Source: Croceicoccus ponticola (GTDB taxonomy: Bacteria > Pseudomonadota > Alphaproteobacteria > Sphingomonadales > Sphingomonadaceae). Taken from it: a stretch of 64,000 nt of DNA. How positions within the stretch are numbered: the stretch's first letter is position 1; every line of letters starts with the position of its first letter. The DNA lies in contig NZ_RXOL01000003.1 in NCBI RefSeq assembly GCF_004004515.1, positions 1 to 64,000 of the forward strand, given 5' to 3'. This document shows positions 56,584-64,000 of the stretch, in pieces. Both the position numbers and the translations under genes were made by a program. The notes below the pieces were generated by a model. It did not search any database. It saw only the letters and a list, made by a program, of their open reading frames with translations, and had not been told where the DNA came from.

Positions 56584-57909
56584 ATGCTAAGCTGGATCGG
56601 GCTGATCGGTGGCCTTGCGCTGCTGATCTGGATGACTGTCAGGGGGATCAACATCCTCATCGCCGGGCCGGTGGCCGCTTTGGTCGTGGCGCTGACCGCC
56701 GGGCTCCCGCTGTTGCCGCCGCTCGCTGCGATGCTGCCTGACGGGACGGCCGCGCCCGATTTCGCCACCAGCTACATGGCGGGATTCTCCTCGTTTCTCG
56801 CCGACTGGTTCCTGATGTTCCTGTTGGGCGCGATATTCGGCGAGGTCATGGCCGCATCGGGCGCGGCCGCGTCGGTTGCGCGGTTCATCACGCAAAAGCT
56901 GGGCAGCAAATACGCGCTTGCCGCCACGGTATTGGCCTGCGCGGTGCTGACTTATGGCGGGGTCAGCGTCTTCATCGTTGCGTTTTCGGTCTATGGCCTC
57001 GCCGTCGAACTTTTCCGCGAAGCGAACCTGCCCCGGCGGTTCATTCCCGGCGCGCTGGCGTTCGGTTCGGTCACCTTCACGATGACGAGCGCCGGATCGC
57101 CCGAGATCCAGAACCTCATCCCCATGCCCTATCTTGGCACTACGGCCTATGCCGCGTGGGAGGTGAGCATGGTCGTGGCGCTGTTCATGGCGACATTGGG
57201 CTACATCTTCATTTCGCGGATGGTGAAAAACGCGGTGCTGGCCGGCGAAGGGTTCGACACGCGCGAATCGGACGAACGGTTCGAAATCGACACCACCTTG
57301 CCCTCGCCATTGCTGGCGATATCGCCGCTGGCGGGTGTGCTCGGCGTGTTCCTCGTGTCGCAGTCGCTGGGCAAATGGGCACTGGTGCTGGCGCTGGGTT
57401 CGGGCGTGGCACTGGCCTGCATGGTGGGGTGGAGTGAGCGGGGAAGGTTTGCCGCGACGTTTTCGCGCGGGGCGACTGGCGCGGTCGTGGCGATCACGAA
57501 CACCTGTGCGGTCGTCGGGTTCGGTTCGGTGGCGAAGCTTTCGCCCGCCTTCATGCAGGCTCTCGACGCAGTGCAGGCCATTCCCGGCAGCCCGCTGATC
57601 GGCGCGGCCATCGCGGTGACGGTGATCGCGGGGCTGACCGGCAGCGCTTCGGGTGGGCAGACGATCGCCTTGCCGCTGATCGCGCCGCACTATCTCGATG
57701 CTGGCGCCGATCCGCAGGAACTGCACCGCATCGTCGCCATCGCGTCCGGCGCGCTCGATAGCCTGCCGCACAACGGCTATGTCGTCACCACAATCCGCGC
57801 GGTGTGCGGCGAAACCCACCAGGCCGCGTACAAGGCGGTGGCGGCAACGACGGTGGTCGTGCCGGCGCTGGGCACGATCTTGGCGCTGGTGCTGTTCTCG
57901 ATCTTCTAG
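56584..57909 (+). CDS. GntP family permease
   Basis: 441 residues, about 12 hydrophobic helices. MLSWIGLIGGLALLIWMTVR opens, and FLADWFLMFLLGAIFGEVMA, GSVTFTMTSAGSPEIQNLIP and GLTGSASGGQTIALPLIAPH are the family's pore stretches. GntP members import gluconate or 3-hydroxybutyrate with protons. No kinase or dehydrogenase for such substrates is adjacent, so the substrate is open. Ends 16 bases before the convergent dcd. Confidence 0.9.
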   Translation: MLSWIGLIGGLALLIWMTVRGINILIAGPVAALVVALTAGLPLLPPLAAMLPDGTAAPDFATSYMAGFSSFLADWFLMFLLGAIFGEVMAASGAAASVARFITQKLGSKYALAATVLACAVLTYGGVSVFIVAFSVYGLAVELFREANLPRRFIPGALAFGSVTFTMTSAGSPEIQNLIPMPYLGTTAYAAWEVSMVVALFMATLGYIFISRMVKNAVLAGEGFDTRESDERFEIDTTLPSPLLAISPLAGVLGVFLVSQSLGKWALVLALGSGVALACMVGWSERGRFAATFSRGATGAVVAITNTCAVVGFGSVAKLSPAFMQALDAVQAIPGSPLIGAAIAVTVIAGLTGSASGGQTIALPLIAPHYLDAGADPQELHRIVAIASGALDSLPHNGYVVTTIRAVCGETHQAAYKAVAATTVVVPALGTILALVLFSIF

Positions 57910-57925
57910 CGACGGCAGGCCACCG

Positions 57926-58480
57926 TTACAGCCGCGGCAGCGTGACCCCGCGCTGCCCCATGTACTTGCCCGCGCGATCGGCATAAGTCGTCTCGCACGG
58001 TTCGTTGCCTTTGAGGAACAGGAACTGGCACGCGCCTTCGTTGGCATAGATGCGCGCCGGAAGCGGGGTGGTGTTCGAAAATTCCAGCGTAACATGCCCT
58101 TCCCAGCCGGGTTCGAGCGGGGTGACGTTCACGATGATGCCGCACCGGGCATATGTGCTCTTGCCAAGGCAGATGACCAGCACGTCATTGGGCACGCGGA
58201 AGTATTCGACCGTGCGGGCCAGCGCGAAACTGTTGGGCGGGATGATGCAACAGTCGGTCTTGCGATCGACGAACGAATTAGCCGCGAAATCCTTCGGATC
58301 GACGATAGCGCTGTCGACGTTAGTGAAAATCTTGAATTCGTCGGCAACCCGCGCGTCATAGCCATAGGACGACAGGCCATAGGATATGCACCCGTCGCGG
58401 CGCTGCGCCTCTACGAAAGGCTCGATCATCGCTTCGGTCTGCGCCTTTTCGCGAATCCACTTGTCCGAAAGAATCGCCAT
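57926..58480 (-). CDS. dcd: dCTP deaminase
   Basis: Makes dUTP from dCTP. 184 residues from ATG 58480 ([14 protein letters not shown]). Landmarks: [19 protein letters not shown], then [20 protein letters not shown], then [20 protein letters not shown] with the catalytic Glu region ([12 protein letters not shown]), and CQFLFLKG. The 5' side is 83 bases from the upstream GH25-like gene on the same strand. Confidence 0.97.
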   Translation of the reverse strand: MAILSDKWIREKAQTEAMIEPFVEAQRRDGCISYGLSSYGYDARVADEFKIFTNVDSAIVDPKDFAANSFVDRKTDCCIIPPNSFALARTVEYFRVPNDVLVICLGKSTYARCGIIVNVTPLEPGWEGHVTLEFSNTTPLPARIYANEGACQFLFLKGNEPCETTYADRAGKYMGQRGVTLPRL

Positions 58481-58563
58481 AACCGCCCTCGTCTCCTCAA
58501 CAGCGTGGTCCTTGCCCGTTCGCGGCGTCGTCCGGCAAGGGGCGAACGGTAACCGCCGGTGGA

Positions 58564-59259
58564 TTAAGGGCGCACGGCGATCCACGCGACAGGCCCTGCG
58601 ACAGGGGCGATGCGCAGGGCCGAATTGGCCGTCCACATCTCCCACGGCCGTCCGGCATAGTCCGGCTGAAGCCAGTCCCGCGCCAGCCACAGCCGCCGTT
58701 CCGACCGCGCGCCGAAATGATAGGCATCCTCGAACGCCGCCGACGGGGCGAGTATCGCGCGCTTGCCCGCGTGCATCTCGATCTGGTTCAGAAAAACGAC
58801 CAGTTCGGATTCCAGCTCCTCGGCTCGGACGCGCGGTCGGCAATTCTCGCCCGATCCGCGCAAGATCACGGCCGGGGCCAGCAGGTCGCCATCCCTTGGC
58901 ACCATCGTGACGAAATTGGCCGACTGGCGATCCGCGCCGATGCAGGGATCGTAAACATGCACCGCGCCCGCCTGCATCCCGGCTGCGCGCGCGCGCTCCA
59001 CCGTGTCGACGAAGCGCGCGTTGTGCCCCTTCGCCCCGATGCTGGCGGTGACATAGGCAAAGCTTGCGCCATCGCCCGGCAGTTCGGAGATGGACACCGC
59101 GCTTTCGTCCCCAGTCAGCCAGACGCCCTGCACCGGCATTTCGGTGCGATCGGGGCGCCAGTGCGACAGTTTCCACCACAGCCCGCCCGCGATGCCCAGA
59201 ACCAGCACCAAGGCCACCAGCCACAGACCGGGCCTGTGCTTGAACAAGTCGCGCAACAT
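58564..59259 (-). CDS. GH25-like membrane protein with degenerate active site
   Basis: 231 residues. A membrane anchor ([18 protein letters not shown]) precedes a glycoside hydrolase 25-like barrel: [20 protein letters not shown], then [20 protein letters not shown] and [14 protein letters not shown]. True GH25 lysozymes have GIDVS at the start and a catalytic D-x-E strand; here the first is GVWLT and the second region reads [14 protein letters not shown], without the acidic pair. Likely not a muramidase. The tail has [20 protein letters not shown], retaining fold residues. Four bases separate it from the upstream UPF0262 gene. Confidence 0.75.
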   Translation of the reverse strand: MLRDLFKHRPGLWLVALVLVLGIAGGLWWKLSHWRPDRTEMPVQGVWLTGDESAVSISELPGDGASFAYVTASIGAKGHNARFVDTVERARAAGMQAGAVHVYDPCIGADRQSANFVTMVPRDGDLLAPAVILRGSGENCRPRVRAEELESELVVFLNQIEMHAGKRAILAPSAAFEDAYHFGARSERRLWLARDWLQPDYAGRPWEMWTANSALRIAPVAGPVAWIAVRP

Positions 59260-59263
59260 CGGT

Positions 59264-59746
59264 TCAGCCCCGGATGTGGAGGACGCAGATCAGCGTGAAC
59301 AGCCGACGGGCGGTGGCGAAATCGGTGTCGACCTTGCCTTCCAGCCGTTCGAGCAGCAGTTCCGCCGCGTTGTTGTGCACTCCGCGCCGAGCCATATCGA
59401 TCGTCTCGATCTCCTGCGGGCTCGCCTTGCGGATGGCCTGGTAATAGCTGTCGCAGATCGCGAAATACTCGCGAATCGGGCGGCGGAACCGCGCAAGGCC
59501 CAGCACCAGCACTTCGAGCGGGGCGCCGTGCTCGTCGGCGATCTCGATCGACAGCCTGCCGTCCACCACCGACAGGCGCAGTTTGTACGGTCCTTCGTTG
59601 CCGGCTTCGAACGAGCGAAGCGGCTTGAACGTGTTTTCCTCGATCAGGTCGAAGATCGCGATCCGCCGCTCCTGCTCGATATCGGGATTGCGCCACAGTA
59701 TCGTCGCATCGTCCAGCGAGATGTCCATGATGCGGGGATCGGTCAT
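59264..59746 (-). CDS. UPF0262 family protein
   Basis: 160 residues from ATG 59746. Landmarks: RNPDIEQERRIAIFDLIEEN, then FKPLRSFEAGNEGPYKLRLS, then ARFRRPIREYFAICDSYYQA, with IDMARRGVHNNAAELLLERL near the end. This family is kept in alphaproteobacteria, of unknown function. 4 bases before the GH25-like gene. Confidence 0.93.
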   Translation of the reverse strand: MTDPRIMDISLDDATILWRNPDIEQERRIAIFDLIEENTFKPLRSFEAGNEGPYKLRLSVVDGRLSIEIADEHGAPLEVLVLGLARFRRPIREYFAICDSYYQAIRKASPQEIETIDMARRGVHNNAAELLLERLEGKVDTDFATARRLFTLICVLHIRG

Positions 59747-59798
59747 TGCACGGCCAGCCATCGCAAATGCCGCGCTGCGGCACAAGCGGGCATTGGTC

Positions 59799-60362
59799 TC
59801 AATCGCGTTTGCCCGGGCCGAGCACTAGTCGGGCAAGGTCGGCGGGCGTGTTGACGTTCGCAGGCGGTATGGCGAGTTCGACCAGCCGCGCACCGGTCCG
59901 TTCGGCGAAATGCAGCATCGAACGCCGCTCTCCGCCGGTCAGGATCGTTTCGATCACTGGCAGAGCCGCAACCGGCCACAAGCCGACGACCGGCTGCGCG
60001 GCAAGGCACGCAGGCGCGGGCGACAGAATGACCCGCAGGTCATCGGGCAGCCCTATGCTGTCGACGCCGATGGCAAGGACAGCCGCAAAGCCGCCATCGC
60101 GCGCATGGCGCAACGCCCCCGCCAGTCCGCCGAGCGGGCCGAGCCCCGGTTCCGGCCAGTCGGCGACACCGGATGCGCCATCATCGCCCCGCCCTGCCAC
60201 GACGACGGCGGCACAATGCCGAGCCAGAACTCCGACAGCACGGGACAGCAGGGTCTCCCCGTCCAGCAGCGCCAGCGCCTTGTCGCTGCCGAACCGCCGC
60301 GATTCGCCACCCGCCAACACGCAGCCCAGCAGCGGTCCATCCGTGGTCAATGTTCCGTTCAC
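59799..60362 (-). CDS. mobA: Molybdenum cofactor guanylyltransferase
   Basis: Transfers GMP from GTP to molybdopterin-Mo. 187 residues. The nucleotide loop is CVLAGGESRRFGSDKALALL, a central GLGPLGGLAGALRHARDG follows and the metal-binding aspartate is in AIGVDSIGLPDDL. The last part has IPPANVNTPADL. Molybdoenzymes must be encoded elsewhere. Same strand as the UPF0262 gene, 52 bases upstream of it. Confidence 0.93.
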   Translation of the reverse strand: MNGTLTTDGPLLGCVLAGGESRRFGSDKALALLDGETLLSRAVGVLARHCAAVVVAGRGDDGASGVADWPEPGLGPLGGLAGALRHARDGGFAAVLAIGVDSIGLPDDLRVILSPAPACLAAQPVVGLWPVAALPVIETILTGGERRSMLHFAERTGARLVELAIPPANVNTPADLARLVLGPGKRD

Positions 60363-60503
60363 CGTCTTAATCCCTCGAATATTGCGGGTTTGCAGTGATC
60401 GCGTGTTGACGCGGGGGGCGCGCTTGCGTCAATCGGGTTCAGGCGTCGATCCGGGGGGAACCGATGCGGGGGATCACCATAGAAAGGTAGCGTTCCAAAG
60501 GCC

Positions 60504-61175
60504 ATGTGGCGGCTATACCAGTTCCCGCTCTGCCCGTTCAGTCGCAAGCTTCGCCTGTTGCTTGCGGAAAAAGGCGTGCCTTTCGAACTCGTGCGTGAAA
60601 ACCCGTGGGAAATGCGCGACGAATTCTTCCTGATGAACCCGACCGGCCGCACGCCCGCGATGCGCGAACCGGACAAGAACATCACCCTGTCGGACAGCCG
60701 CGCCATCGCCGAATATTTTGAAGAGACGGTGCCGAAAAACCCGATGATCAATGGGACGGCATCGAACCGGGCGGAAATTCGCCGGCTGGTGGCGCTGTTC
60801 GACGAAAACTTCTTTGGCGACGTGACCGGGCCGCTGCTGATGGAACGCTATACCAAGCGCGTCGTCACGCGTCAGGCTCCCAACTCTCAGGTGCTGCGCA
60901 GCGCCATGCGGTTGGCGGACGATCATCTCGACTACATCGACTATCTGATCGACCATCGCCCGTGGCTGGCGGGGTCGACGATGACGCTGGCCGACCTGAC
61001 CGCCGCGGCGCAGATTTCGGTGGCAGACTACCTTGGCGGCATCAACTGGCAGGGCCACGAACAGGCGCGCGGCTGGTATTCGGTGTTCAAAAGCCGTCCC
61101 AGCTTCCAGCCTTTGCTGGCAGACCGGATGGAGGGCGTTGCACCGCCCAAACATTACGCCGACGTCAACGCCTGA
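60504..61175 (+). CDS. fzlA: FzlA-like GST-fold cell division protein
   Basis: 223 residues. YQFPLCPFSRKLRLLLAEKG starts a GST fold, with FFLMNPTGRTPAMREPD and a helical C-domain ending PWLAGSTMTLADLTAAAQIS. It resembles FzlA, the FtsZ-binding GST-like protein that drives constriction in Caulobacter. Ordinary GST activity is possible. Convergent with the NDUFA9-type gene across a hairpin. Confidence 0.88.
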   Translation: MWRLYQFPLCPFSRKLRLLLAEKGVPFELVRENPWEMRDEFFLMNPTGRTPAMREPDKNITLSDSRAIAEYFEETVPKNPMINGTASNRAEIRRLVALFDENFFGDVTGPLLMERYTKRVVTRQAPNSQVLRSAMRLADDHLDYIDYLIDHRPWLAGSTMTLADLTAAAQISVADYLGGINWQGHEQARGWYSVFKSRPSFQPLLADRMEGVAPPKHYADVNA

Positions 61176-61179
61176 CGCC

Positions 61180-61218
61180 CCCAATCCGCGCCCCCATGAA
61201 TTACGCGGACGGATTGGG
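61180..61218. terminator. Candidate bidirectional hairpin between fzlA and the NDUFA9-type gene
   Basis: CCCAATCCG (61180-61188) is complementary to CGGATTGGG (61210-61218), with a loop of 21 bases that has some inner pairing. A short GATTTT follows on the plus strand. Confidence 0.5.
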
Positions 61219-61231
61219 CGCGGATTTTCGT

Positions 61232-62179
61232 TCAGGCACGCTTTTCGTGAAACCGCCCATGTTTGCGATACTGCACCATCCAGTCGTCGAGGAACAAGCC
61301 GATGGGCTTTGCCGCGATGCCAAGCTGCGCGAGCCCGGCATACTGGCCGCTGGCGACGTTTCCTTGAGATAGCATCGCGTACTGGTCCCCGGTGATCGGC
61401 GCACCCGGCAGCCAGCCGGTGAATGATGCAATGGCACGCCCCAGGAAGTCGGGCAACGGCAGGAACGCGCGGTTGCGATCCTGCGCCGCGGCGATACGCT
61501 CGTTCAGTTCCAGCATCGTGACCGTTTCCGGCCCGGCCAGTTCGTAAGTCTTGCCCGCCAGCGCACTGTTTTCGAGCACGGCGACGATCGCGGCCGAAAC
61601 GTCATCGACGAAAACCGGTTGCAACTTCGCGGTGGGCGCAAACACCGGCAATGCGGGCAACATCGAAATCAGGCGGCCGAACATGTTCAGGAACTCGTCC
61701 TCTTCGCCAAAGATTATCGATGGCCGCAGGATGGTCGCGCCGGGAAATGCCTTGGCCACGGCGATTTCGCCTGCGCCTTTGCTGCGCTGATAGGCGACTT
61801 CGGATTCAGGGTTCGCGCCGATCGCGGATACGTGCACGAAAGCGGTCGCCCCGGCCTGCTTGGCCAGTTCCGCCACGCGCCCGGCACCCCTGCCCTGCAC
61901 CGCATCAAGATCGCCGTCGAACGCCCCGACCAGATTCACGACCGCATCCGCACCAGCGACGGCAGCCGCGACGCTGCCAGGCTTGCGAACGTCGGTCCGC
62001 ACAAATTGCAACTGGCCCAGGTTGGCGAGCGGCTTCAGATGCCAGCTCTTGTCCGGATTACGGCTCGCCACGCGAAGCCGCGCGCCGCGCGCCAGCAATT
62101 CCTGCGCGACGTGGGTACCAAGAAACCCGCTCCCGCCGATGAGAGTGACAAGCTTTCCGGCCAATGCAGAGGACGCCAT
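61232..62179 (-). CDS. NDUFA9-type NAD-binding protein (atypical SDR)
   Basis: 315 residues from ATG 62179. A Rossmann fold with GGSGFLGTHVAQELLARGAR, then AGADAVVNLVGAFDG, and FVHVSAIGANPESEVAYQRS and GKTYELAGPETVTMLELNER near the end. This matches the complex-I-associated NDUFA9 family kept in alphaproteobacteria, which binds NADPH but is not known to be a catalytic dehydrogenase. Open upstream frame is not needed. Confidence 0.92.
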   Translation of the reverse strand: MASSALAGKLVTLIGGSGFLGTHVAQELLARGARLRVASRNPDKSWHLKPLANLGQLQFVRTDVRKPGSVAAAVAGADAVVNLVGAFDGDLDAVQGRGAGRVAELAKQAGATAFVHVSAIGANPESEVAYQRSKGAGEIAVAKAFPGATILRPSIIFGEEDEFLNMFGRLISMLPALPVFAPTAKLQPVFVDDVSAAIVAVLENSALAGKTYELAGPETVTMLELNERIAAAQDRNRAFLPLPDFLGRAIASFTGWLPGAPITGDQYAMLSQGNVASGQYAGLAQLGIAAKPIGLFLDDWMVQYRKHGRFHEKRA

Positions 62180-62315
62180 GTCCTGCCCTTTCTTCAAACC
62201 CAAACCCGGTTCCCGGGCGCCCGTAAAGGCGGCCTGCGCTTTGGCACGCCGCCTGCGATCCTGCAACCTGTCGAATGGCCCGGCTTTTGGCGCGTCTCGC
62301 GGACCTGAAACGCCA

Positions 62316-62344
62316 TTGACACCATCCAGTCCCCCGTCTAGTGG
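62316..62344 (+). promoter_or_regulatory. Probable promoter of tRNA-Leu
   Basis: A perfect -35 TTGACA (62316-62321), a 17-base spacer and TAGTGG (62339-62344), 47 bases before the tRNA. Confidence 0.5.
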
Positions 62345-62390
62345 CGCCCACCTACCCGCAACGGCGAAACACTGTCGCCGCTGCTCCGGT

Positions 62391-62477
62391 GCCCAGATGG
62401 CGGAATTGGTAGACGCACCAGCTTCAGGTGCTGGCGCTCGCAAGGGCGTGGAGGTTCGAGTCCTCTTCTGGGCACCA
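62391..62477 (+). tRNA. tRNA-Leu (anticodon CAG)
   Basis: A long-variable-arm tRNA of 87 bases with encoded CCA. Acceptor GCCCAGA pairs with TCTGGGC. The anticodon stem CCAGC/GCTGG encloses TTCAGGT, anticodon CAG. T-arm GGTTCGAGTCC is intact. The 3' end and T-arm (about 62453-62477) form the probable attachment site for the integrase gene directly downstream. Confidence 0.96.
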
Positions 62478-62541
62478 TACACTCCCTAAGCCCCTGAAAT
62501 AAGAAAAGTTTCAGGTTTTCAGCCATTTGTAAACGCTCTTG

Positions 62542-62562
62542 TCGTACACACACTCGTACACA
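62542..62562 (+). repeat. Direct repeat TCGTACACA, two copies 12 bases apart
   Basis: TCGTACACA is at 62542-62550 and again at 62554-62562, between tRNA-Leu and the integrase start. It could be an arm-type binding site for the recombinase. Confidence 0.6.
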
Positions 62563-62572
62563 GGATCGACAA

Positions 62573-64000
62573 ATGGAAGTGGTATTGATGTTCCTTCAGT
62601 GTGACATAAAGAGTGGCATATTGAGCTATCGACGACGGTTCCCAACGGACCTCGTAAGGCACATTCCGAGCAAAAGTCCCGATGGGCGAGGGCGTACCGA
62701 ATTGAAGGTCTCGCTGCGCGTTTCGGACATGAACTCCCCAGGCGCGATGGACAGCTATCAGGCCATCGAGCGCGAATATGAAGACATCGTCCGCGCTGCA
62801 CGCAAGCTGGCAACTGGAACCTATGACCGGCTGGATGAGCCGATGATCGCCTTCCTGGCTGAGAAGTATCGGGTGCAGGAGCTAAAAGATGACGAGGATC
62901 GTCGTTGGGACCCGAAGGCGAAGGCCCGGGGTGAGATGGTCACTACGGCTGCTGAGGGCGCTGGCTATAGCTTCTCCAATGCAAATCCGAGCGCGAGGTG
63001 GTCACAAGGCGTGCGCCTAGCGATTGAGGCTGCGTTGGATGTGTATCGGTCCTTCCGGGCCAATGGCGACCTTGAGGGGCTCGTAGACGCCTGGAGCGAG
63101 CATGCCTTTAGCTTGGCTTCTGATGCGGGCTATATCATCGCCGTAGACGATCCCTTCCTTGCGAAGCTCTGCAAGGCATTAAACGACGCTGCGATTGCAG
63201 CCCATGAGGCTCAACTGCTCCGTTTTGAGGGCGGTGCTTTCCCGACGCCGCCTGCACCTGAGCCTACGAAAATGGCCAGAGGATCGGCTTTAAAGCAGAT
63301 CGGCATCATGGATTTGTATGAGCGATATGCGGCCCAGCCCGACCGCCATCCGAAAACAATGGCCCAGTGGCGACCCTATATAAGACGTCTCGCTGAGTTC
63401 ATTGGCGATGACAATGTGCTTGCCATCGAGCACGACGACATCGTGGCCTGGCGCAACCATCTGCGCGACGAGGCGACATATCGAGGCAAACGCCTCAGCG
63501 CCAAGACGATCAACGGGAGTTACCTCGGTGCGGCGAGCGCTCTCTTCGCTTGGGCCAAGGGGGACGGACTAATTCCACGAAACCCAATGCTTGAGGTCAC
63601 TAAGGTCAAACTTCCGGCGAAAGCTGTCACCCGCAGTAAGGCCTTCACGACAGAGGAGGCCCATATGATCCTGAGGGCCTCGTTAGAGCCATCGGTTTCG
63701 CCAGAAGGCGTGCATCTTAGGAATGCGAAACGATGGTGCACTTGGTTGATGGCCTACTCAGGTGCCCGCGTGAACGAAATCACGCAGCTTCGGAAGGAAG
63801 ACATCTTCGTCAAGGATGGCGTCAATGTCATGCGGATCACTCCAGATGCAGGGACTGTCAAATCGAAAGCGCTCCGCGTGGTTCCACTGCATAGTCACCT
63901 AATTGAGCAGGACTTTCTTGAGTTTGTGGCAAGCCGACCTGAAGGACCTCTTTTCTACGACCCAGCGAAGCGCCGAAGTGACCACGCGATCAACCGTCAA
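62573..64000 (+). CDS. Tyrosine recombinase/integrase, 3' end outside the window
   Basis: An uninterrupted frame of 476 codons runs from ATG 62573 (AGGA eight bases upstream) to the window end without a stop. It starts MEVVLMFLQCDIKSGILSYR with FPTDLVRHIPS. The N-terminal half (about 230 residues) is long and charged. A SAM-like core-binding domain follows (ALKQIGIMDLYERYAAQPDR, then TMAQWRPYIRRLAEFIG), and the catalytic domain opens with WLMAYSGARVNEITQLRKED (first catalytic Arg399) and TVKSKALRVVPLHS (Lys430 or 432). The His-x-x-Arg box and the tyrosine lie beyond the window. ATG 62588 is an alternative start. Confidence 0.88.
   Translation, partial: MEVVLMFLQCDIKSGILSYRRRFPTDLVRHIPSKSPDGRGRTELKVSLRVSDMNSPGAMDSYQAIEREYEDIVRAARKLATGTYDRLDEPMIAFLAEKYRVQELKDDEDRRWDPKAKARGEMVTTAAEGAGYSFSNANPSARWSQGVRLAIEAALDVYRSFRANGDLEGLVDAWSEHAFSLASDAGYIIAVDDPFLAKLCKALNDAAIAAHEAQLLRFEGGAFPTPPAPEPTKMARGSALKQIGIMDLYERYAAQPDRHPKTMAQWRPYIRRLAEFIGDDNVLAIEHDDIVAWRNHLRDEATYRGKRLSAKTINGSYLGAASALFAWAKGDGLIPRNPMLEVTKVKLPAKAVTRSKAFTTEEAHMILRASLEPSVSPEGVHLRNAKRWCTWLMAYSGARVNEITQLRKEDIFVKDGVNVMRITPDAGTVKSKALRVVPLHSHLIEQDFLEFVASRPEGPLFYDPAKRRSDHAINRQ

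Larger units (their letters stand above)
62453..64000 (+). mobile_element. Left end of an integrated element at tRNA-Leu
   Basis: A tRNA 3' end, a 9-base direct repeat and a tyrosine recombinase gene follow one another and the element continues past the window edge. The recombinase coding region is visibly less GC-rich than its surroundings. The other end and cargo are not in the window. Confidence 0.75.

Overview
The window is about 64 kb of GC-rich DNA that reads as the chromosome of a free-living alphaproteobacterium. The most likely home is the Sphingomonadales, probably near Erythrobacteraceae. This is an inference from a circularly permuted two-piece tmRNA gene with tag ANDNEALALAA, alphaproteobacterial families (DUF2794, DUF2066, UPF0262, FzlA, an Hda-like protein, an NDUFA9-type protein), an Entner-Doudoroff gene run, and GTG/TTG starts with short ATGA overlaps. 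Almost all of it is dense housekeeping sequence. The only clear accessory DNA is the last 1.5 kb.

Layout. 0-4.5 kb: remnant of a short-chain dehydrogenase, then glmU-(small unknown)-glmS for UDP-GlcNAc synthesis, and gph. 4.6-11.2 kb: a leftward run DUF2066-hda-cysE-DUF2794, then purM, an AI-2E family permease, and purN fused to a YjbR-like domain. 11.2-20.3 kb: leftward ndk, a lipoprotein, holC and pepA, with the rightward envelope/cofactor run lptD-surA-pdxA-rsmA. 20.3-27.7 kb: an orphan HisKA_2 kinase, malate synthase G, and an arginine succinyltransferase run (M20 hydrolase-astA-astB). 27.3-29.1 kb: two small conserved-looking proteins, a repeat-bearing gap, tmRNA and mscL. 29.2-36.5 kb: lemA-TPM-TPM-NUDIX, a GFA-like protein and AlgH, an ABC ATPase, a zinc-finger protein, and tldD. 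36.5-40 kb: a lipid kinase next to a Tam41-like nucleotidyltransferase, YjbQ and a transglutaminase. 40-49 kb: zwf-edd-eda, a phosphoenolpyruvate-carboxylase-like gene with an altered active site, an SBF-like transporter and argB. 49-62.2 kb: yggT-folD, a lipoprotein, marC, a LON-domain protein with a thioredoxin/TPR protein, tRNA-Gly, an MDR dehydrogenase with a SnoaL-like partner, a YghU-like GST, a GntP permease, dcd, a degenerate GH25 protein, UPF0262, mobA, fzlA and an NDUFA9-type protein. 62.4-64 kb: tRNA-Leu(CAG) followed by a tyrosine recombinase that runs off the window, which looks like the left end of an integrated element.

How the genes work together. Central carbon flow is represented by zwf, edd, eda, glcB and gph. 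Nucleotide and one-carbon metabolism is represented by purM, purN, ndk, dcd and folD, and envelope building by glmU/glmS, lptD/surA, mscL and the lipid kinase. The most unusual items are the PEPC homologue whose catalytic motifs are rewritten although its predicted metal ligands remain, the lipid kinase/Tam41-like pair that could convert diacylglycerol to CDP-diacylglycerol, the PurN-YjbR fusion, and three copies of a 10-base motif immediately downstream of tmRNA. All functional assignments come from reading motifs. No database search was run.
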